Positions 26,750 through 36,288 of a DNA stretch of 64,000 bases are shown one piece after another. The stretch is from Kluyvera sp046569695. Lineage in GTDB: Bacteria; Pseudomonadota; Gammaproteobacteria; Enterobacterales; Enterobacteriaceae. The notes beneath the pieces are model-generated. The model was not told the origin of the DNA. It saw nothing but the letters and a program-made list of their open reading frames with translations, and did no database searches. A program made the position numbers and the translations under genes. The DNA lies in NCBI RefSeq assembly GCF_046569695.1, contig NZ_JBKHUI010000011.1:1-64000 (forward strand), written 5' to 3'. Position 1 is the first letter of the stretch, and each line of letters starts with the position of its first letter.

Positions 26750-28083
26750 ATGAAGGCGCGATACAAAACAATCGTCGACAGATATGCTGCGCTGATACGC
26801 GATGGACAACTCACCGCCGGAACCCGGCTGCCCACGCACCGTCGACTGGCGGCGACGGAACGTATTTCTCTTGCCACCGCCACCCGCGTCTATGCTGAAC
26901 TGGAGGCGATGGGGCTGGTCAGCGGTGAAGCCGGGCGCGGCACGTTTGTGCGTGAAATTACCCTCGCGGCGGGTCATGGCGTGGATCAGCAGGCGATGAT
27001 GCCGGCCGTACTCGACCTGAACTTTAACTATCCGTCGCTGCCGGGGCAGGGTGAACAGTTGCGCGACGCGCTGCGCCAGCTCGCCAGCGTTGGCGATATT
27101 GAATCTCACCTGCGCTATCAGCCTCACGCCGGGCGAAAAGCGGAGCGCGAGGTTGTCGCCCGATATTTTACCCACCAGGGTTTCACTCCCGATCCCAACA
27201 ACCTTTTGCTGGTTAACGGTGCCCAACACGGATTGACCGTCACGGTAATGGGGCTGCTACAGCCCGGAGATGTAGTGGCGGTAGACGCGTTAACCTACCC
27301 CGGATTTAAAGCGCTGGCGGCGCTGTATCATCTCGAACTTCTGGCTGTCTCTTCACTTGCCGATGGCCCGGATCTTGATGCCCTCGATACACTCTGCCAG
27401 CAGCGCCATGTGCGGGCTATTTACACCATGCCGACGCTGCATAACCCGTTGGGCTGGGTGCTCAGCCACCAACAGCGCCAGCGGCTTGTTGCCATTGCCC
27501 GTCAGCATGATCTGCTGATTATTGAAGATGCCGCCTATGCCTTTCAGTTGAACAACCGCCGCCGCCCGTTGCCAGCTACGCGCCGGAAAGAACGGTCTAT
27601 ATCAGCGGGTTTTCAAAGAATGTGGCGACCGGACTGCGCGTTGGCGTAGTGATTTGCCCCGGCCCGCTAAAACCGGCGCTGGAGCGGGCTATTCGGGCTA
27701 CCACCTGGAATACGCCGTCGCTGCTCACCGCGTTGATGAGCCACTGGATTCAGGATGGGACGGTGGCCCGGACAACGATTTTAAAAAGAGACGACGCTCG
27801 CCAGAGACAGGCGCTGGCTCGTGAATGTCTGCACCCGCTAACCTGTATCGGTCACCCAAACTCCTGGTTTGTCTGGCTGCCGCTGGCCGATGAATGCCGC
27901 GCCGATCGCATCGTCAAAGCGCTGATGGATAAACATATTTTGATCTCGACTGCGGAACCATTCTCTACCTCAACCAATGTGCCTCAGGCGCTACGGCTGG
28001 CTTTAGGGTCGGTATCAATGGAGAACCTTCGCGAGGCGCTGGTGGTTGTGAGGGAAGCGGTGGAGTACGAATTGAGTCGGTAA
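26750..28083 (+). pseudogene. MocR-type GntR/aminotransferase regulator, frameshifted
   Basis: The reading frame from 26750 has an N-terminal GntR winged helix (TRLPTHRRLAATERISLATATRVY) and most of a fold-type I aminotransferase domain (YTMPTLHNPLGW, IIEDAAYAF). It is then lost near 27543-27546 and ends at 27649 in unrelated sequence. The -1 frame continues the protein as VEQPPPPVASYAPERTVY and ISGFSKNVATGLRVGVV, which holds the PLP lysine SK, to 28083. One missing base explains it. Restored, the protein would have about 444 residues. It is divergent from the EamA gene and probably regulated it. A sequencing error is possible, since the rest is well preserved. Confidence 0.85.
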
Positions 28084-28170
28084 GCGCCCGGAGCATCTGT
28101 CCTGGATTGAGATGCGAGTCAGACTGGAAGTGATTCTGAGCGGATACTGCGGCGATGGCGGATAAACGCA

Positions 28171-28206
28171 GAAAAGCAAAAAGCCTGCTTAATTTCCTAA
28201 GCAGGC
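28171..28206 (-). terminator. displaced tRNA-Asn terminator at the left island end
   Basis: The hairpin AGCCTGCTTA / TAAGCAGGCT with its AGCAAAAAG tract resembles the terminators after tRNA-Asn copies 2 and 4. It lies next to a fragment of the tRNA 3' end and is what was left when the island separated the native terminator from its tRNA. Confidence 0.8.
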
Positions 28207-28210
28207 TTCT

Positions 28211-28232
28211 TAAATTTGGCTCCTCTGACTGG
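28211..28232 (-). repeat. left attachment site (tRNA-Asn 3' fragment)
   Basis: A 22-bp direct repeat of 36683-36704. On the minus strand it contains CCAGTCAGAGGAGCCAA, the last 16 bases of tRNA-Asn plus one flanking base, the known core used by the Yersinia high-pathogenicity island and ICEKp. After CTGACTGG the sequence departs from tRNA. Confidence 0.92.
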
Positions 28233-28698
28233 GATCGCCTTTGCCAGTAACTGGCTAATAAGTAAGCTAAACCTGAATTCCCTGTTTGTCAAGACCACCA
28301 GAATGACCACCTTTTTACTACTGACTTTTCCTTCCGTCATGCAAGCCAAGTACAACGAACCAGCATATCATCTATACCATATTTGCCCGCATATCCAGAC
28401 GTAGCTTAGCGGTGAGATATGAACCAATTCGAAGCAAATCAATCAGCAGCAGACATGAATTTTTAACCATATAAAAATATGGGATTAAGTTTCTGATGTT
28501 TGCATAATGTCAGGTAAAATACGCACTTAACTACCATAACGGTTGCGATTGGGCGTAGCATAATAAGTGCTCGTACCACCTTTCGAATACAAGCCGTCTC
28601 AGCGAGTATTTCACATAGCCCTCTAACGCTGTGTTTGGTGCGTTAATACGTCCATACCCGATTTTCAAAATGCAGTTGCGCCAGAAGGAATTGAAGAC
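28233..28698. other. non-coding leader region of the island
   Basis: About 466 bp between the left att site and the ddmD-like gene. The only sizeable frames (for instance 28216-28404) lack a ribosome site and cross the att junction. The region is AT-rich and must hold the ddm promoter, but I cannot single out one convincing -35/-10 pair. No recognisable integrase remnant is visible. Confidence 0.6.
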
Positions 28699-31600
28699 AT
28701 GCAATCCGAACTAAATCACAACATTCGACATCTTCCATTACCACAAAGTGTCAAAGAAGCCATTACTGCAGCAAGAAAACAGGCCGGTACGTTTTATGCT
28801 TTTACCGAAGCAGATACACCACTACTGATTCAATCCCAGGATGGTACGGCGAGCGGTAAAAGCTATAACGTTTTCGCTCAATACATCGAAAGCGTAAATC
28901 CAGCAATCAACCCTGGCAATAGTCATCGTAATCTGGTGTTTATTACACCCTTGAAATCACAAATTGACATCCCGGAACAACTCATCGCTCGCGCCCGAGA
29001 TAAGAAGATTGAATTGTTACCTTATCTTTCGCAAGGGGATATCGCAGATCTTGGTTTTACGTCATGGGTCAAATCTCCTGAAGGGAAAACACCTACAAAC
29101 CGGGAACGGTATCGTCGCTGGATCAAGCAAGCCAACGAATTGATGTCGGGTGAAATTCAGCTTATTTTTCAACGCCTGAAAGCAGAAGTTGATGCGCGTA
29201 ATAGTTTGGAAGTACGTCTGGAAACAGAGATTAAAGTAGGGGCAATGTTTGAACAAAAACGTCTGGAGGATGAGTTACGTCTCAATAGTTTTCATTTAGC
29301 AGGTCGCTTACAGGAAGCGACTGTGGCGATGCTTAATGTCTTGAATCAGGATCTGACGGTTTTACTTGATGGGGAAGCAACTAATCCTCGATATGCACTG
29401 GCTACGGAAATGGTTAAACACCTTTTCCCATTTCAGATTGCACTGTATCGCCGATGTATCCTGCTGGCTACAACGAAAAAGTTCGATGGCAGTGTGCTGT
29501 TACTGAAACGCGGTAAAGAAGACGACTATCACCTGAGTTCACAACAACTGGACCACGTTCTGGGCCAAAAAAAAAGCCTCAAAGTAAATCCATTAGGCGA
29601 GATTGCTAACCAGACTAATCCACAGCGAATTGAGAGCTTAAAAGAGCAATATTGGATAACCGACGAAGACTCACCTTTTGCACAACGTGATATTCGTTTC
29701 ACATTAGTTCTAGATGAAGAGCACGAAGCCTACCGTATCTTCCAGCAGAATGTTTGCCAGACATTAATGAACGACGATCAGCAACTTCCTTCGTTACTGG
29801 CAATTTTACATCGTGTACTGGAATATGTAGATGAATGTTCTTCAGATGAAAGAGCACCAGGGTATACCCCTCTGAAAAATTATGTCGATGAGATCAACAA
29901 AGCCTTATTACAATGTGATTTACGACCTGATTTCGATCTTAAGAAGCTGACCAGACTCTTTAGAAATAGTTTGCTTGATATCGTCGTCGATAGTCGTAAT
30001 GCTGAGCAGGTTATCGCGTTAATTGGTAATATTTTCAGTTATCAGATTCAGCGATTTTACCGTGAGTCAGATCTTCGTCGTATTCATTTACGTAGTCACG
30101 GGCGTCATTCATACACTGAAGTCTATGTTTCTGAAGATGACAAAAAAATTCCAGATGAATTTAACTTATATGAACTGTATCAGACACTGACTGCTCTATT
30201 ATTAGCCTCTGCCCGGTTGGAAACACCCAAACATGTCTGCGATTTGCTGGCACAGCAGGAGATGGCAAATCAGAATAATCCATTATCAGTTTTCATTCGT
30301 AAAGCCCAAAGTATTAAAGGAGATATAGAACATTTATCTTCCAGTGAGCCTCAGAAAGAACAGTTGATAGATGAATTTTTTACCTATTTTCAACCCAAAA
30401 CATTGTTTTCCCTTTCGCCACGTGAACAGGTAAGAATTGAGGCTGAACAACTAAGGGGGTGGGTATTACTCAAATTTCGGATGGAGTTAATTAAGGAGTT
30501 ACCCGAAATAGCATTATTACGTGTACTTTATAATACACGTAATACTATTATTTTACTGTCTGCTACAGCAGGATTTCCTGCAACGTATAATGGGCAATAC
30601 AGCCGCCCGTTTCTGGATAAATACGCCCGTGACTTGAACTATCTCATCAGGCAGCGGGATGTTGATTCTGCCTCGCCCCTGTCGGCGATCCGTGACAACA
30701 GAAACCTTCATCGTCCTGTAGCACTGGAGGTATTTGACGATCAGGAACTAGAGTTTTTACCACAAAACGAGGAGTCTGAGTTCAGGAATGCATATCGTCT
30801 CTGGCTCAATATGCTCGAACCATACTCTACAGCAGTTCAGTTTAATCGCTACCATAAACGAGAGTTTCATCGTCAGTTACAGAGTATGTTACTTGCGGCC
30901 TATACTGGCCGGCACATTTTATGTATTGGGATCAGTAGCCGTTTTTTTGCGATTATAGGGAATTTTGTTCGTGCCAATAAGTTAAGTGCAAATCCCTATC
31001 GTGGGGTTGCTATTCTTGACAATGAAACACGTCGGGGAAACGATTTACCTCGTGTATTTGAAATCACTCCTTTTGCTGAGCGGCATAGATTGCGCGTCGT
31101 CATGTTTGATTCTAAACTCAACCGGGAAGATCCGGTAAGAGACTATCTACAAATTGATCACCAAAATTTAGCAATATGCATGGTTTCCCATTTCCAGGGG
31201 GCCGGGACAGGGCTTAATTATTATGTTACTTATCCGGCTCCGTCAGAACCTGCCGGAGCAGATTCAGAGCAAATCGACTTTGATGAATTAGCAATGGTCT
31301 GCGGTAGCTACTGGAGTCAGATTAATGCAACTCCATCGCGAAACACGCTTGAAAATTATATTACCTTACTCAAGCATTATGCTCATGGAAGTGTGCCTCG
31401 TCAGGTTGGTGATTTCGATACGGATCTAGTTGATTCTGATGCGGCCCAATTGCTGGATGCTGAACATACCGTCGAACTTCATAAAATTGCAATGCAAACC
31501 ATTGGCCGTACAGAACGGCGCGATGCCCAAATGAATGGGATTATTCGTTTACCTTCTGGTGTTCATCATAATGCATTGTGTGTTTTTCGGGATTTGGATC

Positions 31601-32682
31601 GTCACCCAAATGCACAATCGTTACTTGCTTCCCTAAGTCTGCATAACCATCTATGGTTCAAACGCTCAAAAGAGGATTTATTAAAAGCCAGTTTTTCTTC
31701 CGATAGTCAACGTAGCGAATTCGAAAATAAAGTTGCTAAAGCAATAGATATGTATAGCGACTTTGAGGCTGAACTGAAAAATAAAATTCTGCCACTGGCA
31801 AGACAAGGTGATCGAGATGCAATTGAGTTAAATGAAGCATTACGTCACCGGGACAGCTTTACCGATCCTCAGTCATATATAAAACGTCTTAAACGCAACG
31901 CGATTATTAAGAAAAATGCTTACCTTAGCGACTGTGTAAGCCATTTTTATCTGAAGCGTACTGCCGATTGGAAGAATGTAATACTGGCTAAAACCTTAGA
32001 TGGTTATGGACTAACAGATATTTCAACTGGGGCAAATCCATACAAACCGGAATATTGTTTACCCCAATATCATGAAGCCATGGCTGAAGAATCATCCGGA
32101 ACTGAACAGCGTATTTTTGCGAAGATTCTGGGATTAGAGGCCACGCCTTTACAACAATACATCCCCATTCCCTCATTGATGCCACTTCTAATTGGCAATA
32201 TTGGTGAATGGCAATTACACCTTGTGCTCCAGGAAATGAATATTACGCCCATTCCATCACAAGAGCTATCACACTATCTGGACAGTCATTGTTATGAATT
32301 GTTTGATGTGTATTGCATTCACAAGAACCGAATTGTTGCAATCGATGTAAAAAACTGGCGAATGCAAGGAAATAACCGTCAATTAGCGAAAAAAATGCAT
32401 AATAACTCATTGGGAAAAGTCAGTGAGTTGCAGAAAATAGTTGCAGCAAAAACACAGTTTGATGGTGTTGACGTCGTTTATCTTAATACCCGATATGCTT
32501 TAAACAGCCTCAACATTCGTGCCGAACATTCTAACCATAAAGGTATCTGCTATTATAACCTTTTTAAAAATATTTCATCTTATGAAAAAGATAATGGCAA
32601 AAATCCTTATGATGCAAAAATAAAATCAGAATTAAGAATAAATCAATACTTACTTAATCTTTTAGGAGTGAATTATGACTGA
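28699..32682 (+). CDS. ddmD: DdmD-like SF2 helicase-nuclease (plasmid defence)
   Basis: A 1327-residue protein. SF2 helicase motifs appear in order: a P-loop variant DGTASGKS (48-55), TPLKSQ motif Ia (83-88), Walker B LVLDEEH (336-342), SAT motif III (621-623), GAGTGLN motif V (834-840) and QTIGRTERR motif VI (933-941). Walker A and B are separated by a large insertion. The C-terminus has a PD-(D/E)XK nuclease pattern: E1170, D1203 in LFDVY, and D1216-V-K1218. A helicase-nuclease with this layout directly before a MID-like Argonaute-type gene matches DdmD of V. cholerae, which degrades invading plasmids after DdmE targeting. It overlaps ddmE by 8 bp. The catalytic residues look intact. Assignment rests on architecture and context, without alignment. 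Confidence 0.8.
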   Translation: MQSELNHNIRHLPLPQSVKEAITAARKQAGTFYAFTEADTPLLIQSQDGTASGKSYNVFAQYIESVNPAINPGNSHRNLVFITPLKSQIDIPEQLIARARDKKIELLPYLSQGDIADLGFTSWVKSPEGKTPTNRERYRRWIKQANELMSGEIQLIFQRLKAEVDARNSLEVRLETEIKVGAMFEQKRLEDELRLNSFHLAGRLQEATVAMLNVLNQDLTVLLDGEATNPRYALATEMVKHLFPFQIALYRRCILLATTKKFDGSVLLLKRGKEDDYHLSSQQLDHVLGQKKSLKVNPLGEIANQTNPQRIESLKEQYWITDEDSPFAQRDIRFTLVLDEEHEAYRIFQQNVCQTLMNDDQQLPSLLAILHRVLEYVDECSSDERAPGYTPLKNYVDEINKALLQCDLRPDFDLKKLTRLFRNSLLDIVVDSRNAEQVIALIGNIFSYQIQRFYRESDLRRIHLRSHGRHSYTEVYVSEDDKKIPDEFNLYELYQTLTALLLASARLETPKHVCDLLAQQEMANQNNPLSVFIRKAQSIKGDIEHLSSSEPQKEQLIDEFFTYFQPKTLFSLSPREQVRIEAEQLRGWVLLKFRMELIKELPEIALLRVLYNTRNTIILLSATAGFPATYNGQYSRPFLDKYARDLNYLIRQRDVDSASPLSAIRDNRNLHRPVALEVFDDQELEFLPQNEESEFRNAYRLWLNMLEPYSTAVQFNRYHKREFHRQLQSMLLAAYTGRHILCIGISSRFFAIIGNFVRANKLSANPYRGVAILDNETRRGNDLPRVFEITPFAERHRLRVVMFDSKLNREDPVRDYLQIDHQNLAICMVSHFQGAGTGLNYYVTYPAPSEPAGADSEQIDFDELAMVCGSYWSQINATPSRNTLENYITLLKHYAHGSVPRQVGDFDTDLVDSDAAQLLDAEHTVELHKIAMQTIGRTERRDAQMNGIIRLPSGVHHNALCVFRDLDRHPNAQSLLASLSLHNHLWFKRSKEDLLKASFSSDSQRSEFENKVAKAIDMYSDFEAELKNKILPLARQGDRDAIELNEALRHRDSFTDPQSYIKRLKRNAIIKKNAYLSDCVSHFYLKRTADWKNVILAKTLDGYGLTDISTGANPYKPEYCLPQYHEAMAEESSGTEQRIFAKILGLEATPLQQYIPIPSLMPLLIGNIGEWQLHLVLQEMNITPIPSQELSHYLDSHCYELFDVYCIHKNRIVAIDVKNWRMQGNNRQLAKKMHNNSLGKVSELQKIVAAKTQFDGVDVVYLNTRYALNSLNIRAEHSNHKGICYYNLFKNISSYEKDNGKNPYDAKIKSELRINQYLLNLLGVNYD

Positions 32683-34801
32683 TGTAACTGATAGTTTACA
32701 GCATAATGAAACGGATGTTGTGATGGCTGCCGAATGGGACCTTCAGCCTCCAGATTATGCACCTAAAGCACGAACACAGCTCTTTGATATTCATGATACT
32801 GCAGATGTAATGTTGGAAAAGCTTCTGCAATTACCCTTGGCAAATGGTTGGGGAATTGATGCAATCTGTATCACCAAGGTAAAAGAATACACCATGAAAT
32901 GGGATGATTTTTTTATTGAATTGCACAGAGAGATTCAAAATATATTATCCTTAAAACTAGGCGTGAAGAATAACAGAGATTTCCAGTATCAAACGTTAAG
33001 AAAAGAAAACAGCTATCTTGTGATGTTCCTGTCACCTGATGCCCGTCCGTATCATCAATGGGTTAATGAACTAAAAATTAAGGGCTTTGATCAATATAAA
33101 ATTGCTCAAACTGTGCTCGGGTTGCGTCTGAAACTACATTTTTTAGAGAATGCCGGGAAGTATTTTGAGGTGAGTCATGGGGCCTATAATAGCGAAGTTT
33201 TTCTGGGTGCCGTCGTACAAAAAGAAGAACCAGACAAGAGAGGAAACTATTACGTCGATGCATTGCAAAGTGACCTCTTTTACAGCCCGGATTATGGTGA
33301 CCTCACCTTTACCCTAAAAGGGATCTGCTTCAGAGCTAAAGCGGAAGAGCTTGGTGTACTCAGCGATTATGGTCGGATTATGATTAAGGGTAAAAAATCA
33401 TTGCAGTTGCTCGAAAAAGTAGATGGCAGAAAATACCGGAAAATGCCCTATATGCGTTTTGTCAGTAAAACTTATTCTGGCTGCAAAAATCACGCAGAAA
33501 ATCTGGTTCAGGGCGTGCTCGGTGGTATCTTGTCTCAGGCTGACATCGTTTTTTCACCACGTGTTTTTTGTGCAACCCACTGTCAGTTAAACTTTTTAAC
33601 GGCCGATACTAAAATATTTCAGCGCCCGTTAGTTATTATAGATAATATTAATAGTGGTGAAGATCCTGAGACACATCAGCGATTCATTCACTATCTGAAA
33701 AAAGAATTCGGCGCAGTAGATATAATTTCACCTCGGGAACTTATTGATCTTGATAAAGATGTTAACTATCTGGTACTGAATCAGTCCAAAAAAATAAACG
33801 GGTCCAGCATTACCCTTGGTGAAGATACCTTTTTAAACTCTACGTGGCAGGCACTGAATGAGGCAAAAGCGGGTAAAAAAGATCTTTTAGATTATTATTC
33901 AAGGCTAAAAGTGGATTTTATCCTTGATTTTGAGAAAAATCATCAGCGAGTATTTCAGGGATGTAATATTGAATCCATAGAGCAGAATAAAAAAGATCCT
34001 GTTACCCAGGTGGTTAAAAAGGTTATTAATCCTGTATCTGTCGCTAAGCTGAAAATGATCCGCAGCGAACTCTGGCTAAAAGAGGCTGTACTGGTGAGAA
34101 AGAAACTTACCGGTTTTAGCATTAACGATGGTGAGTATATTCTTGTCTCAATTCGGTGCTCCTCTTCCGGAAACAAAAGAGGGAATGATTTTTATGGCGT
34201 TGCTACGCCCGTCGTATTCAGCCATGGCGTAATGAACATCGCAGAGCCGAAAATGTATACCAATGAGGTCGATTTTCGTAATAATGTTCCAGGGATGAAT
34301 GTCAACTGTATTGATAAATTGCGTGATGATAATTTTTATCTTGTTGATACAATAAATAAGGTTGTGATTAAACGATACAATACCGTTCGTATTCCAAGAT
34401 TATTAGGTTCTGCGGAGCGTTGTTCTCTTCAGGTAGCAGAAGAGAATCAGGATAAAATTAATAAATTTGGTGCAGCGGATAAAACATGTTTGCCTTACTA
34501 CTTAACGCCAAAACCTAAAAGTCATGCTGTCAGTCAGTATCAACAACTCTTTATTGAAAAACGAGGTAATGAAGCATTACTTTTTTGTACTAAAAGCAAC
34601 CAGCCCAACCAGATTATGGACAGGGCAACCTTAGTTTATAATTTGGTGGCGACAACATTTGACGGTAAAGAGGCTGATGTGATGACGCAACCAGCAGCTG
34701 AATTACTGTTGCGAACTTTAACTTACGATACCACCCGTTATAATGAAGTCAGTCAGACATCTCTTCTGGAAAAAATATCGCGTCTGATGCTGCATAACTA
34801 A
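32675..34801 (+). CDS. ddmE: DdmE-like prokaryotic Argonaute-type protein
   Basis: A 708-residue protein without recognisable motifs in its N-terminal half. At about residues 317-372, a Rossmann-like segment RPLVIIDNINSGED, then DIISPRELIDLDKDVNYLVLNQSKK, resembles a MID domain. The C-terminal third (from about 455) may be a PIWI-like domain, with GEYILVSIRC on a predicted core strand. I see no clear DEDX catalytic tetrad, consistent with DdmE being a nuclease-dead, DNA-guided Argonaute that recruits DdmD. It starts inside the ddmD stop (ATGACTGA, 8-bp overlap), so the two are co-translated. The assignment depends largely on its partner, size and order. Confidence 0.7.
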   Translation: MTDVTDSLQHNETDVVMAAEWDLQPPDYAPKARTQLFDIHDTADVMLEKLLQLPLANGWGIDAICITKVKEYTMKWDDFFIELHREIQNILSLKLGVKNNRDFQYQTLRKENSYLVMFLSPDARPYHQWVNELKIKGFDQYKIAQTVLGLRLKLHFLENAGKYFEVSHGAYNSEVFLGAVVQKEEPDKRGNYYVDALQSDLFYSPDYGDLTFTLKGICFRAKAEELGVLSDYGRIMIKGKKSLQLLEKVDGRKYRKMPYMRFVSKTYSGCKNHAENLVQGVLGGILSQADIVFSPRVFCATHCQLNFLTADTKIFQRPLVIIDNINSGEDPETHQRFIHYLKKEFGAVDIISPRELIDLDKDVNYLVLNQSKKINGSSITLGEDTFLNSTWQALNEAKAGKKDLLDYYSRLKVDFILDFEKNHQRVFQGCNIESIEQNKKDPVTQVVKKVINPVSVAKLKMIRSELWLKEAVLVRKKLTGFSINDGEYILVSIRCSSSGNKRGNDFYGVATPVVFSHGVMNIAEPKMYTNEVDFRNNVPGMNVNCIDKLRDDNFYLVDTINKVVIKRYNTVRIPRLLGSAERCSLQVAEENQDKINKFGAADKTCLPYYLTPKPKSHAVSQYQQLFIEKRGNEALLFCTKSNQPNQIMDRATLVYNLVATTFDGKEADVMTQPAAELLLRTLTYDTTRYNEVSQTSLLEKISRLMLHN

Positions 34802-34830
34802 TTTTATCAGAGTTTAGCGTGGGTTATTCT

Positions 34831-34864
34831 TGTTCAGGCTATGTGCTATGGCCTGAACATTTTT
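34831..34864 (+). terminator. ddmDE operon terminator
   Basis: TGTTCAGGC (34831-34839) pairs perfectly with GCCTGAACA (34851-34859), followed by a T5 run. It lies 30 bp past the ddmE-like stop and marks the operon as a two-gene unit. Confidence 0.9.
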
Positions 34865-35213
34865 AATGTCTGATAGTATTTATTCTGTTTGTGCACTGAA
34901 TCAATTCCGGCAACCTATAAAGTAAACGCCTGGCAGATGGCCAACCTGCATCCATAAAAATATCCAGACTTTCTATCAAAAAGGTGCGTCGATGTTCTTC
35001 TTCAAAAATGATTTTATAGTCGGCAAGAAACATCCTCATCATTTTTACCAGTTGTTCCATTCCCATATTTTCATTCTGGAAACCAAATTTTGCTACGTGA
35101 TGTAATGCATAGGCCATCAGATCAAAAAATTTTGAAGGTTCGACAAGATCCAGAGTTTCCAGCAGTTCCAAGAGGTAGTAAATAGTGTGTGGCGTGCTCT
35201 CTGGTGGTGGATT
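34863..35213 (-). pseudogene. 3' remnant of a large helical protein
   Basis: A frame open on the minus strand from an upstream TAA (35214-35216) to a stop at 34863, with no good ATG or ribosome site at its head. The 117-codon product (PESTPHTIYYLLELLETLDL, later DIFMDAGWPSARRLLYRLPEL) is helical. Its tail resembles, by memory only, the C-termini of very large ATP-binding proteins found in defence islands. I read it as the end of a gene whose 5' part was deleted. The exact family is not established. Confidence 0.5.
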
Positions 35214-35240
35214 TTAAACCCGTTACAGGAGGCTGCCACT

Positions 35241-35637
35241 ATGGCTACTACCCCAATCCCAACACATCCGCTACCTGCCATTCCCTTTAATGCCGCCACA
35301 GACTTCACAGCACTCACTGGTCACTGCGAAACTTTTGCCGAAACCTTGATAGAAAGCAACGATCCCACGCTGAAAATGGCGCTCTGCGGCAGACTCAATG
35401 CATGTCTGTCGCTACTGCAACCCACGCTTTGATCCTGAATGCATTGAACTTTGCCACTGCTATATTGCTCTGACCCAGACCCTGGCAGGGCAAGGATTTT
35501 CCTCTTAAACGGAGAAGTTCCTTAGCTGGTTGCTGTATGACCTGATCAACTACTTCGCTGCGGAAATGAAAGCCACGCGCTGGCTGCGTAGTGCCGGTGG
35601 CCTGAAGTTTATTGATGGTGTGAAGATCAAAGCATGA
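35241..35637 (+). pseudogene. degraded accessory-element gene
   Basis: A frame from ATG 35241 (MATTPIPTHPLPAIPF) encodes 63 residues to a stop at 35432. From 35416 the next frame carries CNPRFDPECIELCHCYIAL to a TAA at 35506-35508. After that stop, the same frame resumes with TEKFLSWLLYDLINYFAAE to a TGA at 35635. This is consistent with one gene broken by a frameshift and a nonsense codon, or two tiny remnants. GC content is higher than in the ddm genes, suggesting another source. The text resembles uncharacterised CP4/ICE-type cargo proteins, but I cannot name the family. Confidence 0.5.
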
Positions 35638-36030
35638 CGCAGTTTGACTGGCATCCTCCACGCTGGCTAATGCGCTACCGCTGATGTTCCTGCGGCGCAG
35701 ACCGGATACGGAAGCTGCGCCGCATTTTGTTTATCCGATCCGTCATAATCCTTGGAACCGTAGAAACAGTTTTCTATTATCGGCCTTCTTACCACGAACT
35801 AAGCTCCCGCCTGCGCGAAATGCTTCATGACCTGAAAGAAGCGCCTCATGTGTCAGGACGGTTGCCCTTTTACCGGCAATGTCGCCTTTGAAAACTGCCT
35901 GATCTGTCTTCCGATGGATTAAAGCTTTTTCACGCTTTCTTACGCTAAGGAAATCACAATGAATCTGATGAATAATTGTGCATCGCCTGCCGTGGATGTT
36001 ATATTAAAATATAATATCCGGAGGTGCTCT
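35638..36030. other. non-coding remnant sequence before the toxin-antitoxin pair
   Basis: About 390 bp with short broken frames and no supported gene. It carries an AT-rich perfect inverted repeat TTATATT-AA-AATATAA (35999-36014), 16 bp upstream of the antitoxin ATG and overlapping the likely promoter. This is a good candidate operator for autoregulation by the antitoxin. Confidence 0.6.
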
Positions 36031-36288
36031 ATGTATACGACTCGCCTGAAAAAGGTCGGCGGATCCATCATGTTGGCGGTTCCTCCCGCCGTGTTGAAAA
36101 CGCTGGAGCTGTCGACGGACAGCGAAGTGGGCATGACTATTGATAATGGTTGCCTGATTATTGAACCTCAAAAACGTCCCCGCTATTCGCTCGAAGAACT
36201 GTTGGCGAAGTGCGATCCGCATGCCGAAATGAGCGAAGAAGATCGGGAATGGATTGATGTGCCTGCGGTGGGCAAGGAGATCCTGTAA
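36031..36288 (+). CDS. MazE/ChpBI-like antitoxin (AbrB-type)
   Basis: An 85-residue protein starting at ATG 36031 with GGAGGTG 4 bp upstream; an earlier in-frame ATG at 35959 has no comparable site. The N-terminal swapped-hairpin region, beginning TTRLKKVGGSIMLAVPPAVL, is typical of SpoVT/AbrB DNA-binding antitoxins. The acidic C-terminus would bind the toxin. Its stop is immediately followed by the toxin ATG. It should neutralise the toxin and repress the operon through the palindrome upstream. Confidence 0.87.
   Translation: MYTTRLKKVGGSIMLAVPPAVLKTLELSTDSEVGMTIDNGCLIIEPQKRPRYSLEELLAKCDPHAEMSEEDREWIDVPAVGKEIL

Noticed and set aside
28216..28404. 62-codon ORF beside the left att site
   Set aside because: It crosses the tRNA-derived repeat and lacks a ribosome site.
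35117..35317. 66-codon minus-strand ORF next to the helical remnant
   Set aside because: It is in a different frame from the better-supported remnant, with no ribosome site or recognisable content.
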